From NCBI GenBank assembly GCA_016201275.1, contig JACQDB010000082.1, forward strand, positions 1 to 64,000: 64,000 nucleotides of DNA, written 5' to 3'. Numbering within the stretch: position 1 is the first letter of the stretch; each line of letters opens with the position of its first letter. The position numbers were made by a program, and so were the translations under genes. Source of the stretch: Acidobacteriota bacterium (GTDB lineage Bacteria > Acidobacteriota > Blastocatellia > UBA7656). This document shows positions 9,248-17,086 of this stretch, piece after piece. The notes beneath the pieces were generated by a model. The model saw only the letters and a list, made by a program, of their open reading frames with translations, did not search any database and had not been told where the DNA came from.

Positions 9248-9802
9248 ATGCAGTTATTTTGTAAGCTCAGAAAACTTGATGACCGATTGCGGCTGCGGCA
9301 AAGGCGACCTGATGCTTTGCCCCGCAAGTCGCAATCAAAAGGCTTTACGTTGTTGGAGATCATCATCGTCATCACCATTTTGTCGGTGTTGACGGCGGCG
9401 GCCATTCCTCTGGTTCGCAACAGCGTCAAACGCGAGCGCGAAACCGAATTGCGTTTGGCGTTGAGGGAAGTGCGGCGGGCGATTGATGCCTATAAACGCT
9501 ATGCTGAACAGACCAACAATGCGGCTATTCCCATTGAATGGAAAACTCAGAGCTTTTATCCCAAGAGCCTAGACTTATTGGTTGAGGGCTTCACCCCGGC
9601 CAACACCGTCGGCACCAGCGGCAATAAAATTAAATTTCTGCGCCGTTTGCCTATAGACCCTATGACTGGCACGACGGAATGGGGAATGCGCTCGTACAAA
9701 GATGATGCGGACTCCAATTCCTGGGGCGGTGAAGATGTGTTCGATGTCTATTCAACCAGCGATGGCAAGGCGCTCAATGGCACCAAGTACCGCGATTGGT
9801 AA
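9248..9802 (+). CDS. Type II secretion/type IV pilus pseudopilin (GspG-like) 1
   Basis: A 184-residue prepilin-like protein with an unusually long basic leader of about 32 residues before the prepilin peptidase site SKG/FTLLEIIIV (Glu at +5), followed by a single hydrophobic helix and a polar helix (RERETELRLALREVRRAID). The C-terminal part, with LRRLPIDPMTGTTEWG, resembles GspG-type pseudopilins, whose globular domain carries a calcium site. A TAAGGA ribosome site precedes the ATG. It lies 93 bp after the secretin gene and before a second pseudopilin gene. The export role is established for the family; the substrate is unknown. Confidence 0.9.
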   Translation: MQLFCKLRKLDDRLRLRQRRPDALPRKSQSKGFTLLEIIIVITILSVLTAAAIPLVRNSVKRERETELRLALREVRRAIDAYKRYAEQTNNAAIPIEWKTQSFYPKSLDLLVEGFTPANTVGTSGNKIKFLRRLPIDPMTGTTEWGMRSYKDDADSNSWGGEDVFDVYSTSDGKALNGTKYRDW

Positions 9803-9877
9803 GCGCCTTGAGCATATGCGTGTGACGTTGAGCCGCCGTGCAACGGCGTAGTAAACTGGAAAACAGGTGTAGTTGTT

Positions 9878-10318
9878 ATGAGATTATTACAGGGTTTTCG
9901 CAAGCCTTTTTCAACGACCAACAGACGACCGGCAGCAAACGCCAACGCTGGTTTTACTCTGCTTGAGATGGTCATCACCATGACCATTATGGTGATCTTG
10001 GCAGCCATCGGCGTGGTCAATTATCAAATGATTCAGGCGCACGCCAGAGAGACCGTCCTCAAACAAGACCTTCACGAAATGCGTAAAGCCATAGACCAGT
10101 ACGCCGCCGATAAAGAAGAATTGCCGCAATCGCTCGATGATCTGGTATCGGCGGGCTACATCCGCGAAGTGCCTCTCGACCCAATTACCTCTGGCAAAGA
10201 CTGGAAGCTAGACATGGACGAAGACACGATTTCGCGCAAAGGCGGACAAGGCCTTGTGGATGTGCATAGCTCGGCGCGTGGCCAAGGCACCGATGGCCTG
10301 TCGTACAGCGATTACTGA
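9878..10318 (+). CDS. Type II secretion/type IV pilus pseudopilin (GspG-like) 2
   Basis: A 146-residue prepilin-like protein with a leader of about 25 residues, the cleavage motif AG/FTLLEMVITMTIMVILAA, an amphipathic helix (ETVLKQDLHEMRKAIDQYAA) and the GspG-type ending VPLDPITSGKDW. Together with the preceding gene it forms a pseudopilin pair in the pilC-pilB-secretin cluster. The spacing of 75 bp suggests one operon. Which of the two is the major pseudopilin cannot be said. Confidence 0.91.
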   Translation: MRLLQGFRKPFSTTNRRPAANANAGFTLLEMVITMTIMVILAAIGVVNYQMIQAHARETVLKQDLHEMRKAIDQYAADKEELPQSLDDLVSAGYIREVPLDPITSGKDWKLDMDEDTISRKGGQGLVDVHSSARGQGTDGLSYSDY

Positions 10319-10410
10319 AGGACGAAGGGCGGACGGTTGCGGCGTAAAACCTGAACCGTAAACTTCAATCATTAATCTGCGAAGACCACCAAGCGAAACG
10401 ACCAATCACT

Positions 10411-11352
10411 ATGGCATCAGCGATTCAAAAATTTTTATCAGCGCCCAGAATTCCGCACCTCGCTGCGGGGTTCGTGGATGACAATTTCGCGGTGGTGGAT
10501 TTGCGCCGCTCCCGCAACGGTTTTGCCTTGGCCTCCAGTGCCGTGACGCAATTGCCCGCGCAACTCATCACGCCGAATTTCGACTCGACCAATATTCAAG
10601 ACGCGCCGGAACTGGTCGCCATCCTGCGGCAAACGGCGGAAGCCGCCGGACTCGCCAATCGGAAGCAATGGTCTATTGCATTGCCAGAAGGCGCGGCGCG
10701 TTCCATCGTTGTCACTTTAGAGAGCAAGCCAGCCAATCGCAAAGAACTGAATGAAGTCATCGCCTGGAAGGTGGAACGAGTCATCGCCATGCCCTCGGCT
10801 GAACTGCTCATCAGTCGGCAGAAATTGAAACCGCTCGGCAAACAGGAACGCTACCTCACCACGGTAGCGCGTCACGCGGTGCTGGATGAATACGAATCCT
10901 TGTTCCAGTCCGTGGGATGGCAGACGGGATTGATGTTGCCCAGACACATAGGCGAAGCGCAATGGTTGATGCACGACAAAACAGCCGGCGACAAGATGTT
11001 GGTGTCGTCAAACCGCGAAGGCTTTACGGCCTTGGTGGTACGAGATAACGAGCCTGTGCTGGTGCGAAATTATACCTGTGACGTTGACTCGAAAGCCGAT
11101 GACCTGCATCGCTTTGCCTTGTATTACCGCGAGCGTCTGGCGCAGTCGCTTGATGCAGCGCCGCAGCTTGCCGGTTTGCTGGTCTTGGGCGACATTGACG
11201 AAAGCGCCGCGCAAGAGGCCGTCGGCGATGCGCTTGACGAAAAGCCACACATCTATCATCCGCATGAATTCGGCCTTTATCTCGATGATGAACAAGCCTG
11301 GTTCACACACCTTTCCGGCGCGGCAGGCTTGGCAAGCCTTGCCTGGCGATAG
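10411..11352 (+). CDS. PilM-like (actin-fold) pilus assembly protein
   Basis: A 313-residue soluble protein matching the PilM/GspL-cytoplasmic type in size and layout: an N-terminal actin-like lobe (AAGFVDDNFAVVDLRRSRNG), WSIALPEGAARSIVVTLE, then a stretch beginning KELNEVIAWKVERVIAMP that matches the PilM pattern. PilM normally binds the N-terminal tail of PilN at the cytoplasmic face of the pilus platform. Here no PilN or PilO gene follows; the cluster stops and foreign-looking genes begin. The family call is by pattern and context, without a strong single motif. Confidence 0.72.
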   Translation: MASAIQKFLSAPRIPHLAAGFVDDNFAVVDLRRSRNGFALASSAVTQLPAQLITPNFDSTNIQDAPELVAILRQTAEAAGLANRKQWSIALPEGAARSIVVTLESKPANRKELNEVIAWKVERVIAMPSAELLISRQKLKPLGKQERYLTTVARHAVLDEYESLFQSVGWQTGLMLPRHIGEAQWLMHDKTAGDKMLVSSNREGFTALVVRDNEPVLVRNYTCDVDSKADDLHRFALYYRERLAQSLDAAPQLAGLLVLGDIDESAAQEAVGDALDEKPHIYHPHEFGLYLDDEQAWFTHLSGAAGLASLAWR

Positions 11353-11391
11353 AACGATTTGAGCTTGTCTTTACGCCAGGGATGTTGAGGA

Positions 11392-11427
11392 GCGGTCTCT
11401 GACCGCGAATCCCGAAGTCAGAGCCGC
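11392..11427. terminator. Hairpin after the pilus cluster
   Basis: gcggtctctgac (11392-11403) can pair with gtcagagccgc (11417-11427) just after the PilM-like gene. There is no strong T run, so it may be an intergenic repeat rather than a true terminator. Confidence 0.4.
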
Positions 11428-11532
11428 CGTTCACTTCATCAATACGTTTTGCCATTCATTTCAGAGTTGAAATTTGAAGAGCTGCCTTTAAGCGGTCGCC
11501 AACATTGGTGGTGACCAATCCATAGAATTGAA

Positions 11533-11539
11533 GTTAGGC
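11533..11539 (+). other. Possible R' core (GTTAGGC) of a truncated attC
   Basis: The heptamer GTTAGGC fits the integron consensus GTTRRRY and sits 20 bp before a foreign-looking gene, where a cassette boundary would be expected. The matching 5' half of an attC site is not convincing, so this may be a remnant or chance. Confidence 0.3.
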
Positions 11540-11559
11540 GCGGAGAGGAAGTATACACG

Positions 11560-11910
11560 ATGCTGTTCATCTACCCGATGTGGGATAACGAGAGCCAGCG
11601 TATAGGCAAGCAAAAGTGTACGCTGACTGGATATATGCTTCATTGTATCGCTGAATTCCTGGGCTTCGTTGGCCTGTTACTGCTGCTTGGCACAGGTATG
11701 GGGCTTGTGTACAAAGGAATTTTTCACGCCTTCGATATGGCACTTCTGTGGCTCCTAGCTGCACCCCTTGGTTTAGGTTTTATTAGTCAAGCTCTGTATC
11801 AGTATTCATGGCGGTTGGCTTTAAAGAAGGGGTTTCATTATGACTATGAAAAAGGTGAAGCCAGTTGGCTGGAAGAAGGTCGGCGGCGTACATACAAATG
11901 TGCGAATTAA
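11560..11910 (+). CDS. Hypothetical membrane protein, probable cassette gene
   Basis: A 116-residue protein with two hydrophobic segments (about residues 27-52, AEFLGFVGLLLLLGTGMGLVY, and 58-80) and a cytosol-like tail KGFHYDYEKGEASWLEEGRRRTYK. It resembles uncharacterised small membrane proteins I associate with integron cassettes, but I cannot name a family. It lies between a GTTAGGC core and the attC-like site at 12540, upstream of a second open frame in the same direction. Base composition is lower in GC than the pilus genes. Function unknown. Confidence 0.7.
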   Translation: MLFIYPMWDNESQRIGKQKCTLTGYMLHCIAEFLGFVGLLLLLGTGMGLVYKGIFHAFDMALLWLLAAPLGLGFISQALYQYSWRLALKKGFHYDYEKGEASWLEEGRRRTYKCAN

Positions 11911-11946
11911 CCAATACAAAGGATGGTACGAGTCGAGGTAAGAACA

Positions 11947-12525
11947 ATGAGAAAAAGATTTGGTATCGCAGGTCTAACTTTAGCTCTACTTCTGAATACC
12001 AGCTTTGCCTCCAAGCAAAAGTATAGGAATCGTGAAGGAGTTGACGGCACAATCTTAATGGGGCAACACTACGCCTTTATTTTGAAGGAGCCTAATGGCT
12101 GGAACTTAGATACTTCGAGCAGGAAATCCAATGGGCTTGATGCAGTTCTTTACACCGAAGGCTCGTCTTGGAAAGATGCGATTGCCGTAATGTATGTAAG
12201 AGTAGTTTATAAGGATCAGAAACGAAAAACTGTAGAGCAGATAATCAATGATGATATTAAAGAGTTCAAAAGCGCGAGCAAGAACTCAACAGTTTCGCCA
12301 ATGCCATTTACAACTACAAGGGATAAGAAGAAAGCTATCACAAGATACTGTTACGACGATGAGTATAAGAATTATGAATCTGTAGCCTACATAGATGAGC
12401 CAAGTGGAGTTGTAATAATCGTACTGACTTCAAGGAATAAAGAAGAATACTCAAAATCATTACCCGCTTTTAAAGACTTAGTTGCTTCTTACTTTTTTGT
12501 TAATGAGCTAGTAAATGTGAAATAG
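11947..12525 (+). CDS. Exported hypothetical protein, probable cassette gene
   Basis: A 192-residue protein with a signal peptide (MRKRFGIAGLTLALLLNTSFA, cleavage near residue 21) and no later membrane span. ATG 11947 is preferred over the upstream ATG at 11923 because it has a GAGG ribosome site and begins the signal peptide. The mature part is rich in Lys and Asp with no recognised domain. The gene is clearly AT-richer than its neighbours, suggesting transfer. It ends 14 bp before an attC-like site, the usual arrangement in a gene cassette. Function unknown. Confidence 0.75.
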   Translation: MRKRFGIAGLTLALLLNTSFASKQKYRNREGVDGTILMGQHYAFILKEPNGWNLDTSSRKSNGLDAVLYTEGSSWKDAIAVMYVRVVYKDQKRKTVEQIINDDIKEFKSASKNSTVSPMPFTTTRDKKKAITRYCYDDEYKNYESVAYIDEPSGVVIIVLTSRNKEEYSKSLPAFKDLVASYFFVNELVNVK

Positions 12526-12539
12526 ACATAAGAAAGGAA

Positions 12540-12630
12540 GCCCAACAACCGACTGTAGGCGAGTGTACGAAGCGCAATTCACATGGTTTCACCAACGCTA
12601 TTCGCACGCCGCTGAATCGGAGCGTTAGAC
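12540..12630 (+). other. attC-like integron recombination site
   Basis: A 91-bp site starting with GCCCAAC (12540-12546, fits RYYYAAC) and ending with GTTAGAC (12624-12630, fits GTTRRRY). The two halves are imperfectly complementary over about 30 bp: ccgact near the left core matches the complement of gaatcgg near the right core, and the gcgagtgtacg region matches the complement of cgcacgccgc. This imperfect palindrome between inverse cores is the defining layout of attC. It sits just 3' of one foreign-looking gene and 22 bp 5' of the next. No integrase gene is in the window. Confidence 0.78.
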
Positions 12631-12652
12631 CGACAGGGCGAGGTCCCCTACA

Positions 12653-13192
12653 ATGGAAACCATGAATTTATTAAAGCCTGAAATCCTGAATCAACTCAGC
12701 ACACTACTTGGATTAAAGCTATCTATTGCGCGCCGCGCCGCTGATTTGCGTAACTTTCAGTTTGGCGAGATTAGGAAGGTAGATAAAGGAACCGTAGGTG
12801 AATATGCACTACATATTCAGTGCCCCTGGCGAATAGAAGGCCCAACCGGAATGGTCACGGGAAGATCCGATTTATGGGAGCCTGCGGAGATGGGGGAGAA
12901 CTTTGACTGGGATGAGTGGGATTACGAGAAGACTGAAAATTTACAGGATAGGAAGATAGGCGAATTACTACAGGGATTTGATGCAGAGACACACTCGTAT
13001 ATCAACAACACCGATATACTGATTGTTGAGGATGTAAAATCAGATGCGGTCGGAGGGGCAGAGATATATCTGTCTGGAGGCTATCGAATTGTAATCTTTC
13101 CTGATGGAGTGCAAGGCGAACATTGGCGCATCTTCCGCCCGAAATCAGAGGAAGAACATTTCGTTGTTGAGGGCATCCATGAGTCGGTCTAA
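12653..13192 (+). CDS. Hypothetical protein, probable cassette gene
   Basis: A 179-residue soluble protein without a recognised domain; it contains GTVGEYALHIQCPWRIEGP and ends GGYRIVIFPDGVQGEHWRIF. It begins 22 bp after the attC-like site ends. The start could be 12653 or the ATG at 12662. A GAGG lies about 12 bp upstream of 12653. Composition is close to the other cassette-like genes and lower in GC than the phosphofructokinase genes that follow. No complete attC is seen after it, only a possible truncated one. Function unknown. Confidence 0.72.
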   Translation: METMNLLKPEILNQLSTLLGLKLSIARRAADLRNFQFGEIRKVDKGTVGEYALHIQCPWRIEGPTGMVTGRSDLWEPAEMGENFDWDEWDYEKTENLQDRKIGELLQGFDAETHSYINNTDILIVEDVKSDAVGGAEIYLSGGYRIVIFPDGVQGEHWRIFRPKSEEEHFVVEGIHESV

Positions 13193-13439
13193 TCCACCAG
13201 TTTGGCGCACGCCCGGTCAACCGTAGCGAGTCGTATAGCAAAAATAATGATGGGCATCGAAAAGCGCCTGTTTTTATTGGATATTTTCTTACCGCACCCT
13301 CATTTTGACACAGCACCAATTATGAAATTACGCCGGTTTATCAAGGGTTTTCCTTTGCTTCCTGCTTATCAAAACGCGCTGCATCAGGTACAATTCTTCT
13401 CTTTTGACAAAGAACAAAAACCCATGAGGTAGTGAAAGG

Positions 13440-14705
13440 ATGTCGGCAAAAAAGGTACTGGCAATTCTCGTCGGTGGTGGCCCCGCGCCCGGCATTAATG
13501 CGGTGATTTCGGCGGCAGCGATTGAAGCCATCAACGAAGGCTTTGAAGTTCTCGGCATACAGGACGGCTTTAAGTGGTTGATGCGCGAAGACCTCTCCAA
13601 AGCGCGGCCTCTACGCATCGAAGACGTGTCGCGCATTCATCTCGATGGCGGCTCGATGCTAGGCACAGCGCGTGATAATCCCACCAAGTCGGAAACCTCT
13701 CTGCGCGCCGTGGTGTCAACCTTGCAGGCCTTGGGCGTGACGCATCTGGTCACCATAGGCGGCGATGATACGGCACTCTCTTCCAGTTCGGTCGCCAGCA
13801 CTTCTAATTATCAAATTCACACCGTACACGTTCCCAAAACCATTGATAACGATTTGCCTTTGCCCAATCACATACCGACCTTTGGCTATCAAACGGCACG
13901 CCATTACGGGGTCGAGATGGTGGGCAATTTGATGGAAGATGCGCGCTCGACCAAGCGCTGGTTCATCGTTGTGGCTATGGGCAGAAAGGCAGGCTACCTG
14001 GCGCTCGGCATTGGCAAAGCCGCTGGCGCAACGCTCACCGTTATCGGGGAAGAATTCGGCAATGAAATTATTTCTTTCTCGCGCATCTGCGATATTGTCG
14101 AAGGCGCGATTATCAAACGGCGGGCGCTGCGTCGTCCTTACGGCGTGGCGGTCTTGGCCGAAGGCTTGATCGAAAAACTTGACCCTCAGGAGATGGCCGA
14201 TTTACAGGACGTGGAGCGCGATGAACACGGTCATATACGTTTTGCCGAAGTGGATTTGGCGCGCAAGGTCAAAGCTGAAGTGCAGGGACGCCTCAGCCAG
14301 CGCGGCATACGCATCACCATCACCAATAAAAATATCGGCTACGAGTTGCGCTGCGCTGCGCCGATTCCCTTCGATATGGCCTATTGCCGCGATCTCGGCT
14401 ACAGCGCCATACGCTATCTTTTGAATGGCGGCAGCGGTGCCATGATCAGCGTGCAAGGTGGGCGCATGGTGGCGCTGCCCTTCGACGACATACGCGATCC
14501 GCAAACCGGCAAGACGCGCATTCGCCTGGTGAATGTTGAAAGCGAGGGCTTCCGCGTGGCGCGTGAATACATGATTCGCCTGGAAGGCGAAGACTTTGAA
14601 GACCCCGCGTGGATTGAAAAACTGGCGACCGCAGGCAAGCTTTCGGTGACGGAATTCACCGAGCGGTTCCAGTACCTGAGCGCGGCTGCGCCGATGAAAA
14701 AATAG
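13440..14705 (+). CDS. 6-phosphofructokinase, pyrophosphate-type motifs (copy 1)
   Basis: A 421-residue phosphofructokinase that phosphorylates fructose 6-phosphate in glycolysis. The glycine-rich start VGGGPAPGIN (11-20), GGDD (107-110) and PKTIDND (132-138) are visible. In the family, the second Asp of GGDD and the Lys of PKTIDND mark pyrophosphate-dependent enzymes, where ATP enzymes have GGDG and PGTIDND; use of pyrophosphate is therefore inferred. MGRKAGYLALGIGKAAGA follows the usual substrate-binding pattern. A GAGGT site lies upstream of the ATG. A homologous gene follows in tandem. Confidence 0.92.
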   Translation: MSAKKVLAILVGGGPAPGINAVISAAAIEAINEGFEVLGIQDGFKWLMREDLSKARPLRIEDVSRIHLDGGSMLGTARDNPTKSETSLRAVVSTLQALGVTHLVTIGGDDTALSSSSVASTSNYQIHTVHVPKTIDNDLPLPNHIPTFGYQTARHYGVEMVGNLMEDARSTKRWFIVVAMGRKAGYLALGIGKAAGATLTVIGEEFGNEIISFSRICDIVEGAIIKRRALRRPYGVAVLAEGLIEKLDPQEMADLQDVERDEHGHIRFAEVDLARKVKAEVQGRLSQRGIRITITNKNIGYELRCAAPIPFDMAYCRDLGYSAIRYLLNGGSGAMISVQGGRMVALPFDDIRDPQTGKTRIRLVNVESEGFRVAREYMIRLEGEDFEDPAWIEKLATAGKLSVTEFTERFQYLSAAAPMKK

Positions 14706-14927
14706 TCTGCTGTCTGGTGTCAGTCGTCCGAGGGCTAAGTAGGCAGGCAAAAGTTTTTGAAAAACAATCACAAAAAACCCTTATTTTTCAGGCTTTTTAA
14801 TGAGTTTTTCAAAAGATATAGGCAAGCCTGCTTAGGGTTCGCTGATTGGATAATCGAAAAGCGAACCATCAATTTTTGCCCCCGACCTCGGACGCCGAAC
14901 TACAGACCTCGGACTGAGAATCAAATT
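14706..14927. repeat. Inverted intergenic repeat between the two phosphofructokinase genes
   Basis: Outer arms ctaagtaggcaggc (about 14736-14749) and gcaagcctgcttag (about 14822-14835) face each other. Between them are T/A-rich self-complementary stretches (gtttttgaaaaac; cttatttttcaggctttttaatgag). Heptamer-like ctcggac/gtccgag words flank the element on both sides. A related core recurs near 45190. An open frame from 14757 runs through this repeat into copy 2 but lacks a ribosome site and family-like sequence, so it is not part of the gene. Confidence 0.55.
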
Positions 14928-16178
14928 ATGAATATCAAAAGAATTGGCATACTGGTGGGCGGCGGCCCCGCGCCTGGAACCAATGGCGTGATTGCTGCCG
15001 TGGCCATTGAAGCAATTAAAATGGGCTTGCAACCCGTAGGCTTTCACGATGGTTTCGAGTGGCTGGCCGAGCGTTACACCGATGAACAGCACGAGATGAC
15101 TATAGAAGAATGCTCGCGCATACACCTCGATGGCGGCGTGATTCTTGGCACCTCGCGCACAGACATCACTAGCGATTCCGGCAGCCTGGAAAATGCCATC
15201 GCCGCGCTCAATAAATTACGCATAGATGCGCTGGTCACCATAGGCGGCGACGATTTGTTACGCAGCACCAGCGCCATCGAGCGCGAAAGCAAAGGCGCAA
15301 TCACAGCGGTGCAGATTCCCAAGAGCATAGATAACGATGTGTGGTTGCCGTTTTCGGTTCCGACGCTCGGTTACGAAACCGCTCGTCACGTTGGCGTTGA
15401 TCTGGTCAAACGCTTGATGGAAGATGCGCGCACCACCGGGCGTTGGTATCTGGGGGTGACGATGGGACGACCAACCGGACACTTGACGCTTGGCATCGGC
15501 AAAGCCGCCAGCGTTACCTGCACAGTTATTCCCGAAGAGTTTTCTACGGCGACGATTTCGCTTGCCGACATCGCCGATATTATTGAAGGCGCGATCATCA
15601 AACGCCGTGCGATGGGACGCAATTTCGGCGTAGCGTTGTTGGCCGAAGCCTTGGTCGAGCGTTTCGATCCGCAGGAAGTCGCCGAGCTGCAAGATGTGGA
15701 CCGTGACGCGCAAGGCAATATCCGCGTCAGCGAAATTGATTTGGGGCGCAAAGTCAAAAGCGAAGTGCAACGGCGCTTGGAACGTCGCGGCATCAAAGTC
15801 ACTTTGGTGGATAAGACCATAGGTTATGAGTTGCGCTGTGCGCCGCCGATTCCGGTTGATGCCGAATACGCACGCGACCTCGGCTATGCAGCGGTGCGCT
15901 ATCTGGTCAACGGCGGCAGCGGCGCGATGATAACGATTCAGGGCGGCGAGTTTCAGGCGGTGCCTTTTCAGGAAGTGATTGATCGGCAAAGCGGACGTGG
16001 ACGTTTGCGCGCCGTGGATATTGAAACGGAGAGCTATCAGGTAGCGCGTGATTATATGGTGCGAATCGGCAGCAAAGATTTTGCCGATGAAGCGTGGCTG
16101 GCAAAACTTGCAGAAGCCGCCCATCTTTCAACGCCGGAATTTGTGGCGCACTTCGGCAAACTGGCGCAGGCTAGTTAG
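14928..16178 (+). CDS. 6-phosphofructokinase, pyrophosphate-type motifs (copy 2)
   Basis: A 416-residue paralogue of the preceding gene, with VGGGPAPGTN (10-19), GGDD (106-109) and PKSIDND (131-137), so again pyrophosphate-type by motif. Residues around the substrate site differ from copy 1 (MGRPTGHLTLGIGKAASV against MGRKAGYLALGIGKAAGA; LEPs such as WLPFSVPTLGYETARH), which may mean different kinetics or regulation. ATG 14928 is chosen because homology starts there. The stop codon TAG (16176-16178) is formed at the junction with a MITE: the TA target plus the first base of the element. Confidence 0.9.
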   Translation: MNIKRIGILVGGGPAPGTNGVIAAVAIEAIKMGLQPVGFHDGFEWLAERYTDEQHEMTIEECSRIHLDGGVILGTSRTDITSDSGSLENAIAALNKLRIDALVTIGGDDLLRSTSAIERESKGAITAVQIPKSIDNDVWLPFSVPTLGYETARHVGVDLVKRLMEDARTTGRWYLGVTMGRPTGHLTLGIGKAASVTCTVIPEEFSTATISLADIADIIEGAIIKRRAMGRNFGVALLAEALVERFDPQEVAELQDVDRDAQGNIRVSEIDLGRKVKSEVQRRLERRGIKVTLVDKTIGYELRCAPPIPVDAEYARDLGYAAVRYLVNGGSGAMITIQGGEFQAVPFQEVIDRQSGRGRLRAVDIETESYQVARDYMVRIGSKDFADEAWLAKLAEAAHLSTPEFVAHFGKLAQAS

Positions 16179-16275
16179 AGGGTGTCGCAGAAATGAATGT
16201 TCTGTCCATATATTGTGTGTGTTGACTCAACTATCCACAATATATGGGAGGTTGCTGGAATCCTGCGACATCCTC
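16178..16275 (-). mobile_element. MITE family A, copy 1
   Basis: A 98-bp non-coding element with terminal inverted repeats gagggtgtcgcag / ctgcgacatcctc, flanked by TA on both sides (16176-16177 and 16276-16277). Its interior (attgtgtgtgttgactcaactatccacaat region) is also palindromic. It is the reverse complement of copies 2 to 4. TA flanks are typical of elements moved by IS630/Tc1-mariner-type transposases. It overlaps the stop codon of the second phosphofructokinase gene. Confidence 0.88.
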
Positions 16276-16324
16276 TAGTTAAGGCCGCTTGCTTGCCCCA
16301 GCGCAGCCGTGGTACAACGGAGAT

Positions 16325-16888
16325 ATGGAATTTAACGAGGAGCAAGTCGCGCAATTCCTCAGCGCGGTAAAATTTTCCGCCCACAAACATCGCAATCAAC
16401 GCCGCAAGGGCGCAGAAGGTTCGCCTTATATCAATCACCCGATTCAGGTCGCCGATTTGTTATGGCACGTCGGACAGGTCAGAGATATGGAGACGCTGGT
16501 GGCAGCGATTTTGCACGACACCATAGAAGACACCGAGACCACGCCGCAGGAAATTGAAGAGCGTTTCGGCCAGCGCGTGCTGGCGCTGGTGCAGGAATGC
16601 AGCGATGACAAAAGTCTGGAGAAGGCCGAAAGAAAACGTCTGCAAATCGTCAACGCGCCGCATAAATCCGTTGCCGCTAAACACATCAAACTCGCCGACA
16701 AAATCAATAACGTGCAGGACATCGTGTCGCATCCACCGGCGCATTGGAATCTGCAAAGGCGGCTCGACTATCTGGACTGGGCGACCCAAGTGGTCAACGG
16801 ACTGCGCGATGCCAATGAACCGCTGGCGCACTGCTTTGATGAAAGCGTCCGTGAGGCAAGGCAAAAATTAGCGCCGGAGACCGCTTGA
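16325..16888 (+). CDS. HD-domain hydrolase of the RelA/SpoT (MESH1-like) type
   Basis: A 187-residue stand-alone HD protein. NQRRKGAEGSPYINHPI (24-40), the metal-binding HD at 64-65 with the following ED in HDTIEDTE, and KLADKINNVQDI later in the chain match the hydrolase part of RelA/SpoT proteins and small alarmone hydrolases such as MESH1. There is no synthetase, TGS or ACT domain, so a hydrolase acting on (p)ppGpp or a related nucleotide is the likely role; substrate is inference. ATG 16325 follows ggagat; an upstream TTG at 16289 is less likely. Confidence 0.85.
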   Translation: MEFNEEQVAQFLSAVKFSAHKHRNQRRKGAEGSPYINHPIQVADLLWHVGQVRDMETLVAAILHDTIEDTETTPQEIEERFGQRVLALVQECSDDKSLEKAERKRLQIVNAPHKSVAAKHIKLADKINNVQDIVSHPPAHWNLQRRLDYLDWATQVVNGLRDANEPLAHCFDESVREARQKLAPETA

Positions 16889-17086
16889 AAATCCGTCCGC
16901 ACCGCCTCACAAAACCTGAAGCACCGAACCATCTGCCTACGAAAAAAGCCTGATATTATTGAGGGAAATAGTTTTTCGTTTTGTTGGAAATCGCTTTTCG
17001 TCAGTATCCGCGTGTGATATAGTCGCCTGCTTTACAAGCCAACTAATGTCACTGATGTACAACCGAGATCTGGCAGGGGTAGGGCA

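Noticed and set aside
11480-11540. Complete attC site before the first cassette-like gene
   Set aside because: The 3' core GTTAGGC fits, but the only 5' candidate (cgccaac) does not fit RYYYAAC and the arms do not pair well.
14757-14927. N-terminal extension of 57 codons on phosphofructokinase copy 2
   Set aside because: It runs through an inverted repeat and heptamer words; homology to copy 1 starts only at ATG 14928.
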